In this document: positions 42,552-51,832 of the stretch, in pieces | Layout: each line of letters begins with the position of its first letter | How positions within the stretch are numbered: the first letter of the stretch is position 1 | Made by a program: the position numbers and the translations under genes | NCBI GenBank assembly: GCA_963767245.1 | Contig: CAVYDG010000023.1 | Location: 253,064-317,063 of the forward strand | DNA: 64,000 bases | Source of the DNA: Roseiarcus sp963767245 | GTDB lineage: Bacteria; Pseudomonadota; Alphaproteobacteria; Rhizobiales; Beijerinckiaceae | Direction of reading: 5' to 3' | Notes under the pieces: model-generated | Databases searched by the model: none | What the model was told of the DNA's origin: nothing | Seen by the model: only the letters and a program-made list of their open reading frames with translations

Positions 42552-43061
42552 TCATGCGGCTTCCTCAGATTCGGTCCGCGCGTCGGCAGCGCCAGTTCGG
42601 AAGGCGAGCAGAAAGTCCGCTGCCTTCGAGGCGGCGCTCGCCGCGCGGATGACGGCGCGGTTGTCTTCCCGCAGCACCTCGAGCCAGGCGCCGATATAGT
42701 CGGCGTGACGGACGGTCGGGACGATGCCGAGCGTCGCGCAGCAAAATGCCGACGTCATTTCGGCGCAAAGCTCCTCGAGCGAGTAGGGTTTCGAGCCGAA
42801 TCCGCCAGAGAGATCCCGCGCGAGCCGTGAGGCATGGCCGGTCCAGTGACCGAGTTCGTGCAGGGCCGTGCGATGCCAGTTGATCGGCTCGAAATAGCTC
42901 TCCGGCCTTGGCAACTGTATGTAGTCGTGCGCCGTCGCGTAGAAGGCTTTGTCACCGCCGAGCCGCAGGTCGGCGCCGCTGGCGCGGATCAGCGCCTCGA
43001 CCTCGGGGATAATCAGTCCTTCCGGGACCGGTGGCGGCGCAGCCACGAGATTGTCGGGCAA
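42552..43061 (-). CDS. ArdC-like zincin peptidase, N-terminally truncated
   Basis: A 169-aa product matching the C-terminal, metallopeptidase half of ArdC-type proteins encoded on plasmids and integrative elements. The zinc motif is WHRTALHELGHWTGHASRLA, with an acidic residue in EELCAEMTSAFCC as third ligand. ArdC proteins have an N-terminal ssDNA-binding domain and are tied to conjugation and anti-restriction. Here that half is missing; upstream only about ten plausible codons (SECSGLP) continue. The frame has an ATG at 43061 but is probably the leftover of a longer gene, cut at its 5' end. Confidence 0.7.
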   Translation of the reverse strand: MPDNLVAAPPPVPEGLIIPEVEALIRASGADLRLGGDKAFYATAHDYIQLPRPESYFEPINWHRTALHELGHWTGHASRLARDLSGGFGSKPYSLEELCAEMTSAFCCATLGIVPTVRHADYIGAWLEVLREDNRAVIRAASAASKAADFLLAFRTGAADARTESEEAA

Positions 43062-43366
43062 TCCCGAACATTCCGATGGTCCGTAAACGACGGCCCCAAA
43101 AAGGGCGATGGGGCGTGACCCTAACCAAGGAAGTCAAAACTTCATCGCCTCGCGGAGTGGGCCGCGAGAGATCAAGCTCGCCAGGAGCAGACTCGTCCAT
43201 TGCGACGCCGCAGCCACCCAGCTCCGCGAATTGGCCAGGCAGCCGCGCGCCTCGGCCCGTGCTCCAAATCTCGTCCCCACGGACAAAATAGACAGCCTCC
43301 TAGGCGATTTTACCCATTGAAGAGAGATCTGTTTCGTGGGCGGGTCTCCTTTCTTTGAGTGCGATC

Positions 43367-46300
43367 ATGGATATCCGCGAATGGCTCCAGAGTCTCGGCC
43401 TCGGCCAATACGAGGAAGGTTTTCGAGACAACAAGATTGACTTCGACATACTCGGCGATCTCACCGACCGCGACCTCGAGAAGCTCGGAGTCCCGCTGGG
43501 CGACCGCAGACGGCTGCTGAAGGCGATACCGGATAGGGGGAGCGAACGGCTCCCCGTCCCTACTCGACCAGCGCCGATGCCTCTCTTCAAGGACCCGCTG
43601 CCGGATTTGGCCGAACGGCGCCCCATCACGGTGATGTTCTGCGATCTTGTCGGCTCGACTGAACTTGCCGCTGTTCTCGACCCCGAGGACTGGCGCAACC
43701 TCGTCAACGCCTATCTCGACGAGGCCTCCAAGGCGGTGGTGAGCCTCGGCGGACATGTGCTGAAAAGGCTTGGCGATGGGCTGATGGCCCTTTTCGGCTA
43801 TCCCCAGGCGCAGGAGAATGACGCGGAACGCGCCGTCCTGGCTGCGCTCCGCGTCCAGCGGGCGCTCGGCGACCTGAACTCGCGAAACGCGGCAACCGGC
43901 GCTCCCAAACTTGCGGTTCGCGTTGGCCTTGAAAGCGGTCCCGTCGTCACTGACGCCGCGGGCGAAGTGTTCGGGGAAGCGCCCAACATCGCAGCGCGCG
44001 TTCAGGCGGCCGCGGAGCCCGGGACCGTCCTGGTCACCTCGACCGTCCAGCGGCAGGTCGCCGGACTGTTCCTGGTCGAGGACAAGGGCGCGCACCAGTT
44101 GAAAGGCGCCCCGGCCCCAGTTTCGCTCTATCGCATCGTACGCGTAAGCGGAGGACATCGCCGGAAAGGAGCCCGGATTCTCACGCCTTTCATCGGCCGC
44201 GAGGAGGACCTCGGCGCCCTTGCCCGGGCCTCTGAGCGGGCTCTTGCGGGGAATGGGCAGTTCGTTCTTATCGTCGGCGATCCCGGCATCGGCAAGTCCC
44301 GCCTCGTCGAGGAATTTCGCGGACATTTCGGCGAGACGCCGCACTCGTGGATCGAATGGAGTTCATCGCAACTGTTGCAGAACACGCCGCTCCATCCTGC
44401 GCTCGGGTGGGCGCGCGCAAGGTTCGGCGGCCCCGAGGTTGCGCCGGAGCGGCGGCTCGCCGAGCTCGAATCGGTTCTCGCAGACGCCAAGCTCGACGCA
44501 GCCAAGCATGCCGCACTGCTGGCGCCACTGATCGACCTTCCGATCCGGCTTGAGCGCCTGCCCAACCTTTCGTCGGAAGAGATACCCCGCAAACAGTTGG
44601 CGGCGATGGTCGAATGGGCGCTGGCTAGCGCCCGCGTCCAGCCTATTGTCCTTGTCCTTGAGGATTTGCAGTGGTTCGACCCGACCTCGATTGCTCTCGT
44701 GCAAGCGCTCAGTGAACGCGGGGCCCAAGCCCCCCTCCTCATCCTAGCGACCGCGCGCCCTGAATTCCGCCCGCCTTGGGGCTTGCGGCCGCACCATAAG
44801 GTCATTTCGCTCGCCCCCCTCGACGAAACGCAGGTTCAGCGCATGATTGCCGAACTCCTCTCTCAGCGTACGCTTTCAGCCGACGTGATCAAGCGCATGA
44901 GCGAACGCGCCGGTGGCGTGCCCCTATTCATCGAAGAGGTGACCCGGCTCATTCTCGAGCGCGGCGAGGCAGGAGGCGCGAAAGCGATTCCGCCGACATT
45001 GCGGCAGTCGCTGGCGGCGCGTCTCGACCGGCTGGGGTCGGCGCGGGAAGTCGCGCAGATCGGCGCGGTGCTGGGGCGGAATTTCTCGTATCGCCTTCTG
45101 CGCGACGTCGCGGTTCACCCGAAGGCCGGCGATCTCGGCGGCCTCAGCGGCGGCGCCTCGAGGGAATATGACGACGACTCGCTCAAACTCGCTTTGTCCT
45201 CTCTGGTGGACGCGGATCTTCTGTTCGCCGACGGCGCTCCGCCAACGGCGACCTACCGCTTCAAGCATGCGCTCATTAGGGACGCGGCCTACGACAGCCT
45301 TTTGAAGAGCCGCCGGCAGACGTTGCACAGACGCGCGGCCACTGCCCTCATCGCAACGCAATCTGAACCGGAAGCGATCGCTCATCATTTCACCGCGGCG
45401 GGCGCCGAAGATATGGCGATCGAATGGTGGGGCAATGCTGGCGACGAAGCTCTGCGCCGCTCGGCCTTCAAGGAGGCGATCTCCCACCTGGGCAGAGCCA
45501 TCGCGATGGCGGATGACTCGGAACGGCGAACTCCTGGCAGAGAGGCGGGAGACCGGATTCTTTCAGAGCGACGGCTGAGACTGCATACCGAGTATGGTCA
45601 CGCGGCGATGTGGTCGAAAGGCTTTGCCGCGGACGAAATGAGCGCAGCCTATGCGCGCGCCAGCAAATTCGCCGGACCGTCGGACGAAGCTGCTCCGCGG
45701 TTTGTCGCCCACTACGGCGAATGCCTCAGGAGCTTTATGCGCGGCGAACATCACCACGCGCACGCGGAAGCCGAAGCCTTTCTTCGCGAAGCGGAAGCCG
45801 AAGGGTGTCCGATGGAAGCGGGCGTCGCTCGCCGGGTTTTGGGTTTTGTCTCGCTGCAGCTTGGCGACCTGCAAGAGGCGCGAAAGGCTTTGGAGCGTGC
45901 CTTGGACGACTATGCCCCTGAGCGTGACCGAGATGCGGTATTTCGATTCGGCAATGACACAGGGGTTAGCGCCACAAACTTCCTGGCGTTGACGGAATGG
46001 CATTTGGGCGAATTCGAGCGGGCGCGTCGGCTTATTAACGAATCGAGCCGCCGCGCGAACGAGCTGGGGCATGTCGCGTCGGTCGCCAGCGCGCTGTTTT
46101 TCAAGACCCTCATTGAATGCCGCCGAGGCGATGACCGCGCTGTGCAGGTCGCTGTGGAATCGCTGCGTGCACTAACGCACGAGCACAACCTGAAAACCTA
46201 TGCCGACCTCGGAGAGGTGTTCGCAAATTGGGCTCATGGCAAAGACTGCGATCCAGAGGCGGGGGCGCTTGGGCTTAGACAGGCGCTGGACGCCTATCTC

Positions 46301-46750
46301 GCTCAAGGCAACAAGAGCGGCGCGCCATCGTTTCACGGTCTGCTCGCCGAGCTTGAGGCCATGCGGCCCGATGTGGATAGCGCCTTGGCGGCGATCGACG
46401 CTGGATTTGCGATCGCGGAGGAGACAGGGGAGCATTACACCGATCCGTACCTCCATCGACTGCGCGGCCAATTCTTGCTAACGCGATGTCCCGACAACCC
46501 CGTCCCGGCCGAGGAAGCCTTCCAAACCGCTATCACTATTGCGAGGGGACAGGGCGCACGGGGGTATGCCCTGCTCGCCTCTTGCTCGCTCGCGAAGCTT
46601 TATCAATCATCCGGCCGTCGCGGCGACGCGCACGCCATACTCGCGAGCGCGCTCGAAGGCTTTTCGCCAACGCAGGAAATGCCTGAGATCGCAGAGGCAA
46701 AGGCGCTGCTGGGCGGTGACCAACGAGACACCACGGTCCCCGTTGGATGA
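43367..46750 (+). CDS. SAM-domain / class III adenylate cyclase / AAA ATPase / TPR protein
   Basis: A 1127-aa multidomain regulator from ATG 43367; a TTG at 43355 is less likely. Residues 1-60 form a SAM domain (MDIREWLQSLGLGQYEEGFR). About 84-245 is a class III cyclase domain with both metal Asp (TVMFCDLVGSTELA and KRLGDGLMALFG) and the transition-state Asn/Arg in APNIAARVQ, so catalysis looks possible. About 270-560 is an AAA/NACHT-type ATPase with Walker A VGDPGIGKSRLVEEF and Walker B VLVLEDLQWFDPTS. The C-terminal 500 residues are helical, TPR-like (LGRAIAMADDSE, LGDLQEARKALERALDDY). Such proteins are numerous in bradyrhizobia; their inputs are unknown. It has no operon partners. Confidence 0.9.
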   Translation: MDIREWLQSLGLGQYEEGFRDNKIDFDILGDLTDRDLEKLGVPLGDRRRLLKAIPDRGSERLPVPTRPAPMPLFKDPLPDLAERRPITVMFCDLVGSTELAAVLDPEDWRNLVNAYLDEASKAVVSLGGHVLKRLGDGLMALFGYPQAQENDAERAVLAALRVQRALGDLNSRNAATGAPKLAVRVGLESGPVVTDAAGEVFGEAPNIAARVQAAAEPGTVLVTSTVQRQVAGLFLVEDKGAHQLKGAPAPVSLYRIVRVSGGHRRKGARILTPFIGREEDLGALARASERALAGNGQFVLIVGDPGIGKSRLVEEFRGHFGETPHSWIEWSSSQLLQNTPLHPALGWARARFGGPEVAPERRLAELESVLADAKLDAAKHAALLAPLIDLPIRLERLPNLSSEEIPRKQLAAMVEWALASARVQPIVLVLEDLQWFDPTSIALVQALSERGAQAPLLILATARPEFRPPWGLRPHHKVISLAPLDETQVQRMIAELLSQRTLSADVIKRMSERAGGVPLFIEEVTRLILERGEAGGAKAIPPTLRQSLAARLDRLGSAREVAQIGAVLGRNFSYRLLRDVAVHPKAGDLGGLSGGASREYDDDSLKLALSSLVDADLLFADGAPPTATYRFKHALIRDAAYDSLLKSRRQTLHRRAATALIATQSEPEAIAHHFTAAGAEDMAIEWWGNAGDEALRRSAFKEAISHLGRAIAMADDSERRTPGREAGDRILSERRLRLHTEYGHAAMWSKGFAADEMSAAYARASKFAGPSDEAAPRFVAHYGECLRSFMRGEHHHAHAEAEAFLREAEAEGCPMEAGVARRVLGFVSLQLGDLQEARKALERALDDYAPERDRDAVFRFGNDTGVSATNFLALTEWHLGEFERARRLINESSRRANELGHVASVASALFFKTLIECRRGDDRAVQVAVESLRALTHEHNLKTYADLGEVFANWAHGKDCDPEAGALGLRQALDAYLAQGNKSGAPSFHGLLAELEAMRPDVDSALAAIDAGFAIAEETGEHYTDPYLHRLRGQFLLTRCPDNPVPAEEAFQTAITIARGQGARGYALLASCSLAKLYQSSGRRGDAHAILASALEGFSPTQEMPEIAEAKALLGGDQRDTTVPVG

Positions 46751-46914
46751 AGGGGCGATCGAGCGAGAATCACGAACATCTGTTCCGGGTTGGGGCCGTC
46801 AGCCACTGAACGAGTTGCGATCGTCTCCGAAGAGCGGAAATTGCCCGTTGCGCGGCGACCAATGGACGGCAGGACTCCTCGATGTCCACCGGCGATCTGC
46901 TATGTCCGCTTTAC

Positions 46915-47172
46915 GTGTGCGCCGTGATAAGGCGGCGCTTTCCAGTGGGTGCGAGCCCCACCCGGCGAACGCTCCAGCCGGAAGCAACCGGAGCAGTCAT
47001 GGAGGTGACGAAATGGCTGAAGCCTTCGGTGTAGCAGGTCACGTATAGGTGACGGCGCGAGTGTGCGGGCCGCAACGCGAGTGAACGCTGAGCAATCCTC
47101 GAAAAGGACGATGTGCAGGCCGACCCGACAACGTTATCGGGGAAGGCTGTTACGGCTGGGTGAGATGAGCGA
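46915..47172 (+). mobile_element. Group II intron, 5' fragment (domain I), no reverse transcriptase
   Basis: The sequence begins gtgtgcgccgtgataaggcg, matching the GUGYG start and first helix of bacterial group II introns. It continues with features of domain I (gcgagccccacccggcgaac, gcaaccggagcagtcatgga, gtaacaggtcacg-like ggtgtagcaggtcacgtata, gagtgaacgctgagcaatcc). It then stops, and foreign sequence with a peroxidase-like frame follows at about 47172. No intron-encoded protein, domain V or 3' end is present. It is a truncated relic. Confidence 0.65.
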
Positions 47173-47290
47173 AGACGACGCCCGCAATCCTTTGAAATAA
47201 ATCCGCATCACCTCGAACAAAGCGCCGCCAAACACGGCATGGCCCGAGGGGAGGCCCGGATAGTAGACCCTTGCCATGCCACTCGCCTTC
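47165..47290 (-). pseudogene. PAP2/vanadium haloperoxidase-like fragment
   Basis: Forty codons on the minus strand read MARVYYPGLPSGHAVFGGAL then FEVMRIYF. The PSGHA...G motif with its His is the signature of PAP2-fold phosphatases and vanadium-dependent haloperoxidases; the following FEVMRIYF resembles the haloperoxidase branch. There is no continuation on either side. It lies at the break point of the intron fragment. Confidence 0.5.
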
Positions 47291-47335
47291 GCAAGCGAGC
47301 GCTGTGTTAGGCGCTAGCATTCGTCCGCATGGCCG

Positions 47336-47572
47336 CTACCAGACATGCGGGATCAGCCGATAGCGGATACGCCCGGCGTATTCGTCATAACCCTCAAGCC
47401 CCTCGCGCAACGCCTTCTCCTCGATCGGGATGCGGACGCAGAGGAGGCCGATCAGGACGAAAGCGAATATGACGCCCCACCATGAGCCGAGCAGGAGCGC
47501 GGCGGCAACGAAGTAGAAAGCTGCCCCGAAGTACATCGGGTGGCGGACGAAGGCGTAGAGATCTTGTTGCAA
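47336..47572 (-). pseudogene. C-terminal stump of an isoprenylcysteine methyltransferase-like protein
   Basis: 78 codons: LYAFVRHPMYFGAAFYFVAA, two membrane segments, and EEKALREGLEGYDEYAGRIR ending in YRLIPHVW. This is the conserved C-terminal half of ICMT-type membrane proteins, the same superfamily as the gene interrupted at 31.4 kb but a different member. The N-terminal half is missing, and the upstream flank is the LacI promoter region. It is probably truncated and silent. Confidence 0.65.
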
Positions 47573-47647
47573 AGTCGAAACGCGGCTGATACGTATAACT
47601 GACTGGCCTACGCTGCGGATAGGCAGCCGGCAGAGTCAGATATATCG

Positions 47648-48658
47648 ATGCAATATCAAAGGGTTACGCAGAGAGAGGTAGCGCGTGCGGCCGGCGTGTC
47701 CCAAGCGACGGTCTCAATGGTTATGAGCCGCGGTCAAACCCACGCCATTCCGGCCATAACCTTCGACCGGGTGATGCAGGTCGCCCGCGAGTTGGGCTAT
47801 GTCCCCAACCGGCAGGCGCAGGCGCTTAAGACCCGGCGGACGAGGACCCTCGCCTGCGTGGTGCCAGATGTGACCAATCCCTTTTACCCATCGCTGGTCC
47901 GCGGCGTCCAAACCATCGCTGACGAAGCGGGTTATGATGTAATCGTGCTGAACACCGACGGTTCAGCCGAGCGCGAGCGCAGATTTCTCGACTGGAGCCT
48001 GCGCGGGACCATAGACGGCGTCGTTGGCGTTTTCTTCAAGATCAGGGCCGCGGACTTCGCCTCGATCGTGCGCGCCAGCATCGCCGTCGTGCGTATCGAG
48101 GCTTCGGCCAAGCGTGATGGTCGGCTGCCGATCGACAATCTCTATGTCGACAATGCCGCCGCGGCGGCCGAGGCGACGCGTTACCTGGTCGAGCGCGGGC
48201 ATCGACGGATCGCGATGATCGTCGGCAGCGGCGGACCGGAGCGCAATCGGATCAGCGGTTATCTGCAGGCGCTCGGCGAAGTCGGCTACGCGCCCCAAAT
48301 CGTCAGCTTCGGCGAGTTCAATCAGGAAGGCGGCTATCGCGCGACGCGCGATGTCCTGGACGCTTCCGTGCGCCCGACGGCAATATTCGCCGGCAACGAC
48401 CTGATGGCGCTCGGCGCAATGGCCGCGATACGGGAGGCCGGGCTCAAGATGCCGGATGATGTCGCGCTTATGGGTTTCGACGACACCTTCGCTGCTAGCG
48501 TCGTGACCCCGCAACTGTCCACGGTCAGCCAGCGCCAATACGCCTTGGGCCAAGCCGCGACCGAAATGGTGCTGCAAAGGCTCCATGACCTGCAATCCGA
48601 CGCCCCCGGGCGGCTTCGCGAAATGCCGTTCGAAGTCGTAAAACGCCAGTCTGCGTGA
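47648..48658 (+). CDS. LacI-family transcriptional regulator
   Basis: A 336-aa LacI/GalR regulator. The N-terminal helix-turn-helix and hinge are clear (TQREVARAAGVSQATVSMVM, RVMQVARELGYVPNRQAQAL). The ligand-binding core follows (CVVPDVTNPFYPSLVRGVQT, DNAAAAAEATRYLVERGHRR, AIFAGNDLMALGAMAAIREA, VALMGFDDTFAA). It lies 46 bp before a sugar-binding protein gene on the same strand and probably represses this transport operon and itself. A short palindrome, atacgtat (47589-47596), lies upstream of its start but is weak evidence for an operator. Confidence 0.92.
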   Translation: MQYQRVTQREVARAAGVSQATVSMVMSRGQTHAIPAITFDRVMQVARELGYVPNRQAQALKTRRTRTLACVVPDVTNPFYPSLVRGVQTIADEAGYDVIVLNTDGSAERERRFLDWSLRGTIDGVVGVFFKIRAADFASIVRASIAVVRIEASAKRDGRLPIDNLYVDNAAAAAEATRYLVERGHRRIAMIVGSGGPERNRISGYLQALGEVGYAPQIVSFGEFNQEGGYRATRDVLDASVRPTAIFAGNDLMALGAMAAIREAGLKMPDDVALMGFDDTFAASVVTPQLSTVSQRQYALGQAATEMVLQRLHDLQSDAPGRLREMPFEVVKRQSA

Positions 48659-48704
48659 GCCGACCGGCGCCGAGTGACAACGATAAATCGAAGAGGAGAG
48701 GAAA

Positions 48705-50052
48705 ATGGCCAACCATCGACTGAAAAGTTTCATTTTCACGCTCGCGCCGGTCGTCGCGACGCTTATCGCCGCCGCGGCCGCGCCAACAATCGCGCGGGCC
48801 GACGGCCCGATCACGCTCTGGTATCAACGCGGCGGCAATCCGGAGCAGCAACGCATACTGCAGAAGGATCTGGTCGAGCCGTTCAATGCGGCGCATCCCT
48901 CGACCCCGCTCACTCTCGACGTTCAGGCGGGCGCGAACGGCGACAAGAAAATCCGCATGGCCGTGCTCTCCGGCAAGGGCCCGGACATCGTCATGACCCC
49001 CGGGCCCAGCACCACGCTGGCTCTGGTCCAGTCCGATCATTTGCTGCCGCTCGACGACTGCATCAAGAAAACCGGTCTCGACAAGCGCATCCTCGCGCCG
49101 ATGCTGAAGACGGGCGACTACAAGGGCCACAACTACGCCCTGCCGCGCACCTTCGAGACCATGGTCCTCTATTACAATAGGACGCTGTTCGACAAGAACG
49201 GCTGGCAGCCGCCAAAGACCATGGCCGACCTCGACGCTCTCGCCGAGGCCATGCAGGCCAAGAACATTACGCCGTTCTCGGTCGGCAACGGCGACTGGAG
49301 GCCCGCCAACGAGTGGCATGTGTCGGTCGATTCTCAACCACTACGCCGGGCCCGACAATGTCGCCAAGGCGCTGAGGGGAGAAATCCCGTGGACCGACCC
49401 TGTCTTTGTCAAGGCGATCGACGTTCTCAACGACTGGTACCAGAAAGGATGGTTCGGCAAGAACTACTTCTCGCTAACCGGAGATCAGCAGGCGCTCCTC
49501 CTCGCCAAGGGCGAAGCTGGCATGGCGCCGAACGGAACCTTCTCTTTCGACAACATGGTCGCCGCGTTCAAGCAGACCGGGCAAGAGCTCGGCGTCGCGC
49601 CGTTCCCGAGCCTGCGTGAGGGCGTGCCCTACCCGCTCTATGTGGTCGGCACTGGCAGCACGCTCTCGATCAACAAGAATTCCGCGAATCCCGAGGCTGC
49701 GTGCGCCTTCCTGGATTATTTCTATTCCGACGCTTTCTACGATCGCATCAGCAAGGATTGGCCAGGCGACTGGAACCTTCCCCTGACGTCGATCACCGAA
49801 GAGAGGCTGACCAAGAACGTCTCGCCGCTGTTCGCTTCCACCTTCAGCAATTTCGCCAAAGGCGTCGGGGAGGGAAACTACGGCTATACGACCTGGACCT
49901 TTTGGCCGCCGGCGACCGAAGACGCCCTGATCCACGGCATGGAGCAGGTCTGGCTCAAGCAGATCTCGTCTGAGGACTATCTCAAGACCCTCCAGGCGAC
50001 CTTTGCCAAGGAAATGGCGGATGGCAAAGTGCCGGAAATCGCCGCGCGCTGA
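48705..50052 (+). pseudogene. ABC sugar-binding protein with frameshift
   Basis: The start follows GGAGAGGAAA. A signal peptide (SFIFTLAPVVATLIAAAAAP...ARA) and a normal family-1 binding protein run to about codon 207 (GNGDWRPANEWHVS). The rest (LNHYAGPDNVAKALRGEIPW, AMAPNGTFSFDN-like MAPNGTFSFDNMVAAFKQTG, YGYTTWTFWPPATEDALI) is in another frame from about 49330 to 50052. One extra or two missing bases between 49321 and 49331 separate them. The whole protein would have about 448 aa and is otherwise well preserved, so a sequencing error is as likely as a mutation. Confidence 0.8.
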
Positions 50053-50117
50053 CCTGGACGGCTGCAAGGGGCGACGCCCGGTCGCCGCTTGCCGATCAGA
50101 CCTTTGCGGATCCGTCG

Positions 50118-50954
50118 ATGCTTTTTCTCGTTCCCGCGCTGCTGATCAACGCCGTCATCATTCTGATTCCCGCCTTTCTCACCCTTGCTATGGCGTTCGC
50201 CAATTGGGACGGCGCCTCAACCCCGACCTTCGCCGGCCTCGACAATTTTCGCGCCATTTTCGCCGATCCCGTATTCTTCTCGGCACTCCGCAACAACATC
50301 AAATGGACCCTGATCTTCCTCACCATCCCAATCGCGATGGGGTTCTTCGCCGGGGTGATGCTGCTGGTGGCGCACCGCGGGCGGGCCTTCTTCCAGGCGG
50401 TCTATTTCCTCCCCGTCATCATCGCGACGGTGGTCGTCGCGCGCGTCTGGCAGGGTATGATCTACAATCCGGAGTCAGGCCTGGTCGGCTGGCTCAACCT
50501 GCACGGTTTCTCGCTCGCCGATCCGCTGACCGATGTGTCGATCGCGCTCTATGCCGTCGCCACGGTCGACCTCTGGCACTGGTGGGGCTTTCTGGCCGTG
50601 GTGTTCTTCGCCGCGCTGCGCCAAGTCGATACGGCGCAGATCGATGCGGCGATGATGGACGGCGCCAACCTTTGGCAGTTGATGCGGCATGTCCTGCTCC
50701 CCGCCATCCGGCCGACCGTGACCTTGATGATGATCATGACCGTCATCTGGTCGTTCCTCGCGTTCGATTTCGTCTACGTTCTGACCCAGGGAGGCCCGGC
50801 CTACGCGAGCGAAGTGCTGTCGACGCTGTCGTACCGCTATGCGTTCTTCAATTACCAAATCGGCCCGGCCGCGGCAGTCGCCCTGGTCATCAGCTTTTTC
50901 GGTCTGATCGCGACCGTCTTCTACGTCCGGCTCCAGCAGGGAGAGGGCGATTGA
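50118..50954 (+). CDS. ABC sugar permease, MalF type
   Basis: 278 aa from ATG 50118 with six membrane spans, starting inside the first (MLFLVPALLINAVIILIPAF). The EAA loop is DAAMMDGANLWQLMRHVLLP. The frame stays open upstream to 50049, where CTGA overlaps the binding protein stop just where ATGA would be expected. The extra 23 codons (TWTAARGDARSPLADQTFAD) look like the usual cytoplasmic tail, so the original start may have changed from ATG to CTG. With the next gene it forms the channel of the LacI-controlled importer. Confidence 0.85.
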   Translation: MLFLVPALLINAVIILIPAFLTLAMAFANWDGASTPTFAGLDNFRAIFADPVFFSALRNNIKWTLIFLTIPIAMGFFAGVMLLVAHRGRAFFQAVYFLPVIIATVVVARVWQGMIYNPESGLVGWLNLHGFSLADPLTDVSIALYAVATVDLWHWWGFLAVVFFAALRQVDTAQIDAAMMDGANLWQLMRHVLLPAIRPTVTLMMIMTVIWSFLAFDFVYVLTQGGPAYASEVLSTLSYRYAFFNYQIGPAAAVALVISFFGLIATVFYVRLQQGEGD

Positions 50955-51781
50955 TCAACCAGATCAGCCGGGGGACCCTGGTCTTCTCCTACGCCGTGCT
51001 CGCGGTCATGGCGGCGGTCGCGCTTTTTCCGCTCGCCTTGATGGTCATCAGCGCCCTCAAGACGAGCGCCGAGATCGTCGCCAATCCGCTGAGCCTCCCG
51101 AGCGTTCCCCAATGGGTCAATTTCTCCCGCGCCTGGACGGATGCGCAACTCGGGCGATCGTTGCTGAACAGCGGCGAGGTGACAGGCCTGACGGTCCTCA
51201 TAATCTGCTCGACATCGTCGATGGCCGCCTACGCGCTGGTCCGCCAGACGACAGCGCTCAAGTGGATCAGTGCTTATTTTCTCGCTACGACGACGCTGCC
51301 AATTCAGCTTTTTCTGTTCCCGCTCTATTTCGGCTATGCCCGTCTTGGGCTTATCGACAACGTGTTTGCGCTGTCGCTGGTCTACGCCGCGATCTTCAGT
51401 CCGTTCTCCATCTTTCTCCTGCGCACCTACTTCCTGGCGATCCCGCGCGAGATCGAAGAGGCGGCGATCATGGACGGTGCCAATCGTTGGCAGGTGTTCA
51501 GCCAGGTTTGCCTGCCGATCGTCTCGCCCGGCCTTCTGACCGTCGCGGTCATCTCGGGCCTCAATACCTGGAACGAGTTCCTGATCTCGTCCACCTTCCT
51601 GCAGAGCCACGACGCGCAGACCGCGATCGTCCGCTTCTACACTCTCGGTGGCCAGTACAGCAGCGATTGGGGAGAGATCATGGCCGCGGCGATCCTGATC
51701 GTCGCGCCCGCGGTCCTCTTCTTCCTCATCATGCAGCGCCGTTTCATCGAAGGAATGGCGAGCGGCTCGGTCAAAGGATGA
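50951..51781 (+). CDS. ABC sugar permease, MalG type
   Basis: A 276-aa permease with TTG start at 50951 that overlaps the stop of the preceding permease (TTGA). Six spans; the EAA loop is IEEAAIMDGANRWQVFSQVC. It completes the membrane part of the importer. No ATPase gene accompanies it, so it must borrow an MsmK/MalK-like ATPase encoded elsewhere, or its own was lost with the DNA cut off by IS6 downstream. Confidence 0.87.
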   Translation: MINQISRGTLVFSYAVLAVMAAVALFPLALMVISALKTSAEIVANPLSLPSVPQWVNFSRAWTDAQLGRSLLNSGEVTGLTVLIICSTSSMAAYALVRQTTALKWISAYFLATTTLPIQLFLFPLYFGYARLGLIDNVFALSLVYAAIFSPFSIFLLRTYFLAIPREIEEAAIMDGANRWQVFSQVCLPIVSPGLLTVAVISGLNTWNEFLISSTFLQSHDAQTAIVRFYTLGGQYSSDWGEIMAAAILIVAPAVLFFLIMQRRFIEGMASGSVKG

Positions 51782-51832
51782 GCTGTCCGGTTTAAATCTT
51801 TCTTACCCACTTAATCAAGGAAAGCGACGCCG

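Noticed and set aside
47581..47600. atacgtat as LacI operator
   Set aside because: An 8-bp palindrome is too short and stands alone; it is mentioned with the regulator but not listed as a site.
50003..51781. 592-codon frame starting before the first permease
   Set aside because: Its first half is an out-of-frame reading of the MalF-type permease. Only the part from 50951 is a protein.
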